DNA of 51,203 nucleotides, from the NCBI RefSeq assembly GCF_000262345.1, contig NZ_AJTQ01000040.1, forward strand, positions 1 through 51,203. Reading direction: 5' to 3'. Positions 49,617-51,203 of the stretch are shown here, piece by piece. The first letter of the stretch is position 1, and each line of letters begins with the position of its first letter. Position numbers and translations under genes: made by a program. This DNA is from Streptomyces xiaopingdaonensis (GTDB taxonomy: Bacteria; Actinomycetota; Actinomycetes; Streptomycetales; Streptomycetaceae). The notes below the pieces were generated by a model that was given only the letters and a program-made list of their open reading frames with translations, made no database searches and was not told where the DNA came from.

Positions 49617-51203
49617 ATGCACGGCCATCGAGCAGAGACCGAGTCGACACGTCCCCGAGAACCGCAGGAGATCGACGGTGTCGAGGCCGCCGCCCTCGAC
49701 GCGCACTGGCGCGCAGCCAACTACCTCTCAGCGGGCCAGATCTACCTCCGCGACAACGTCCTCCTCCGCGAGCCCCTCACCACCGACCACCTCAAGCCGC
49801 AACTTCTGGGCCACTGGGGCACCTGTCCCGGCCTGACCCTCCTCTACACCCACCTCGACCGCCTGATCCGGCGCAGCGGCCGGCCGACGGTCAGCGTCTG
49901 GGGCCCCGGGCACGGAGCACCGGCGGTGCGCGCCGGGGCCTGGCTCGAGGGCACCTACGGCGAGTTGGAGCCGCGGTACCGCTGGGACGAGGAGGGCATG
50001 CGCGCCCTCTTCCGCAGGTTCTCGACGCCCGGCGGCGTCGCGAGCCACACCTCGCCCGAGGTCCCCGGGTCGATCCAGGAGGGCGGCGAGCTCGGCTACA
50101 GCCTGCTCCACGCCTACGGCGTCGCGTTCGACAACCCCGAGGTGCTCGCCTGCGCCGTGATCGGCGACGGCGAGTCCGAGACGGGCCCGCTCGCCGCTTC
50201 CTGGCGCAGCAACGCCTTCCTCGACCCCGTCCACGACGGCGCCGTACTCCCCGTCCTCCACCTCAACGGCTACAAGATCGCCAACCCCACGCTCCCTGCC
50301 CGTACCGAGGAGCAGGACCTCGACGACTACCTCAGGGGGCTCGGCCACGAACCGCTCCACGTCACCGCCGACGCCGACAGCGATCCCCTGCGCGTACATG
50401 TCGAGTTGGCCCACGCGCTCGACACCGCGGTGGCGCGCCTCGACGACGTACGCAGGCGCAGCGTGGACCGCAGCAGCACCGCCCGCCCGTCGCGGCTGCG
50501 TACTCCCGTGCTCGTCCTCCGCACGCCCAAGGGCTGGACGGGGCCGAAAGAACGCGACGGCGAACCCGTCGAGGGCACCTGGCGTGCGCACCAGATCCCG
50601 CTCACCGACGTCCACGAGGACCCGCGGCAGTTGCGGCAGTTGGAGGAGTGGCTGCGTTCCTACCGGCCCGACGACCTCTTCGATGCGGCGGGCCGCCCCC
50701 GCGCCGAGGTGCTCGCACCGGTGCCCGAGGGGGAGCTGCGGCTCGGGGCCACCCCCTACGCCAACGGCGGCCGGCTCGTCAGCGAGCTGCCGCTCCCCGA
50801 GGCGGAGGCGCACGCCGTACCGGTCGAGGAGCCGGGGAGCACGGGCCACCAGCCGACCGCCGTCCTCGGCGCGTACCTCGGGGCACTCCTCACACGCACC
50901 GCCGAGCAGCGCGACTTCCGCGTCTTCGGCCCCGACGAGATCGACTCCAACCACCTGCAGAGCCTCTACGACACCGAGGAACCGGGGCGCACCCGCGGCT
51001 GGCAGGAGGGGCTGCTCCCCACGGACCGGAACCTCGGCCGCCACGGCCGGGTGCTGGAGGTCCTCTCGGAGCACATGTGCCAGGGGTGGCTCGAGGGGTA
51101 CGTGCAGTCGGGACGGCACGGGTTCTTCGCGAGCTACGAGGCGTTCGCCAACATCGTCGGGAGCATGACGGCGCAGTACGTCAAGTGGCTCGACCAGTCC
51201 GAG
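49617..51203 (+). CDS. Phosphoketolase (Xfp/Xpk family), 3' end outside window
   Basis: The frame is open from ATG 49617 to the last base, 529 codons of an enzyme usually near 800. Family marks are AANYLSAGQIYLRDN, KPQLLGHWGTCPGL, the ThDP region SVWGPGHGAPA, HTSPEVPGSIQEGGELGYSL, VIGDGESETGPLA and HLNGYKIANPT. It splits xylulose 5-phosphate (or fructose 6-phosphate) with phosphate into acetyl phosphate and a shorter sugar. No ribosome site is seen; a TATCCC eight bases before the ATG hints at a leaderless start. Confidence 0.92.
   Translation, partial: MHGHRAETESTRPREPQEIDGVEAAALDAHWRAANYLSAGQIYLRDNVLLREPLTTDHLKPQLLGHWGTCPGLTLLYTHLDRLIRRSGRPTVSVWGPGHGAPAVRAGAWLEGTYGELEPRYRWDEEGMRALFRRFSTPGGVASHTSPEVPGSIQEGGELGYSLLHAYGVAFDNPEVLACAVIGDGESETGPLAASWRSNAFLDPVHDGAVLPVLHLNGYKIANPTLPARTEEQDLDDYLRGLGHEPLHVTADADSDPLRVHVELAHALDTAVARLDDVRRRSVDRSSTARPSRLRTPVLVLRTPKGWTGPKERDGEPVEGTWRAHQIPLTDVHEDPRQLRQLEEWLRSYRPDDLFDAAGRPRAEVLAPVPEGELRLGATPYANGGRLVSELPLPEAEAHAVPVEEPGSTGHQPTAVLGAYLGALLTRTAEQRDFRVFGPDEIDSNHLQSLYDTEEPGRTRGWQEGLLPTDRNLGRHGRVLEVLSEHMCQGWLEGYVQSGRHGFFASYEAFANIVGSMTAQYVKWLDQSE

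Overview
The window is very GC-rich DNA with strong third-position G/C bias, frequent GTG starts, ATGA/GTGA stop-start overlaps and hairpin terminators without T-tracts. A large SARP regulator, an SSI-type subtilisin inhibitor and an accessory fused SecDF point to Streptomyces or a close relative. I saw no rRNA, tRNA, insertion sequence or CRISPR array. All family and ortholog calls come from reading the proteins and recalling the families; no database search was run.

Left part (1-15.3 kb). The window opens inside a gene whose C-terminus is a tandem GEGPN(S/V)A repeat. A large SARP-NB-ARC-TPR regulator and an SDR follow on the minus strand. Divergent from the SDR is a compact azole-type RiPP locus: a 38-residue precursor, a fused ThiF-like/YcaO cyclodehydratase with a C-terminal PxPxP, and a SagB-type dehydrogenase. 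Then come housekeeping and stress genes (GlsB/YeaQ-like, hemerythrin, HAD phosphatase, two GNATs), a fused SecDF and a small His-rich exported protein.

Second locus (15.5-20.9 kb). Six plus-strand genes, closely spaced or overlapping, encode a type III polyketide synthase, an acyl carrier protein, a FabF-like ketosynthase, an isoprenylcysteine-methyltransferase-like membrane protein, a flavoprotein oxidoreductase and an O-methyltransferase. This looks like an alkylresorcinol/alkylpyrone-type lipid pathway with its own acyl-ACP supply.

Third locus (20.9-46.7 kb). This is a regulon resembling the mycobacterial/rhodococcal KstR2 regulon for degradation of steroid rings C and D (the HIP pathway). 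It carries recognisable FadD3, FadE30, FadE31 with small FadE partners, IpdF, FadA6, EchA20, IpdA, IpdB, IpdC and the repressor KstR2. Nine copies or near copies of a KstR2-type operator (14-mer AnCAAGnnCTTGnT; here mostly ACCAAGCNNTTGCT) lie in front of the transcription units. The same operators also precede genes outside the core set: a Baeyer-Villiger-type monooxygenase with an HSL-family hydrolase, a MaoC pair and a second TetR, and an F420/LLM-SnoaL-SDR operon whose SDR carries a frameshift. This suggests a HIP-type pathway extended to, or fed by, a different cyclic ketone.

Right end (46.7-51.2 kb). Nicotinamidase, a small hypothetical protein, a secreted endonuclease I, an SSI-type protease inhibitor and the first 529 codons of a phosphoketolase that runs off the window.
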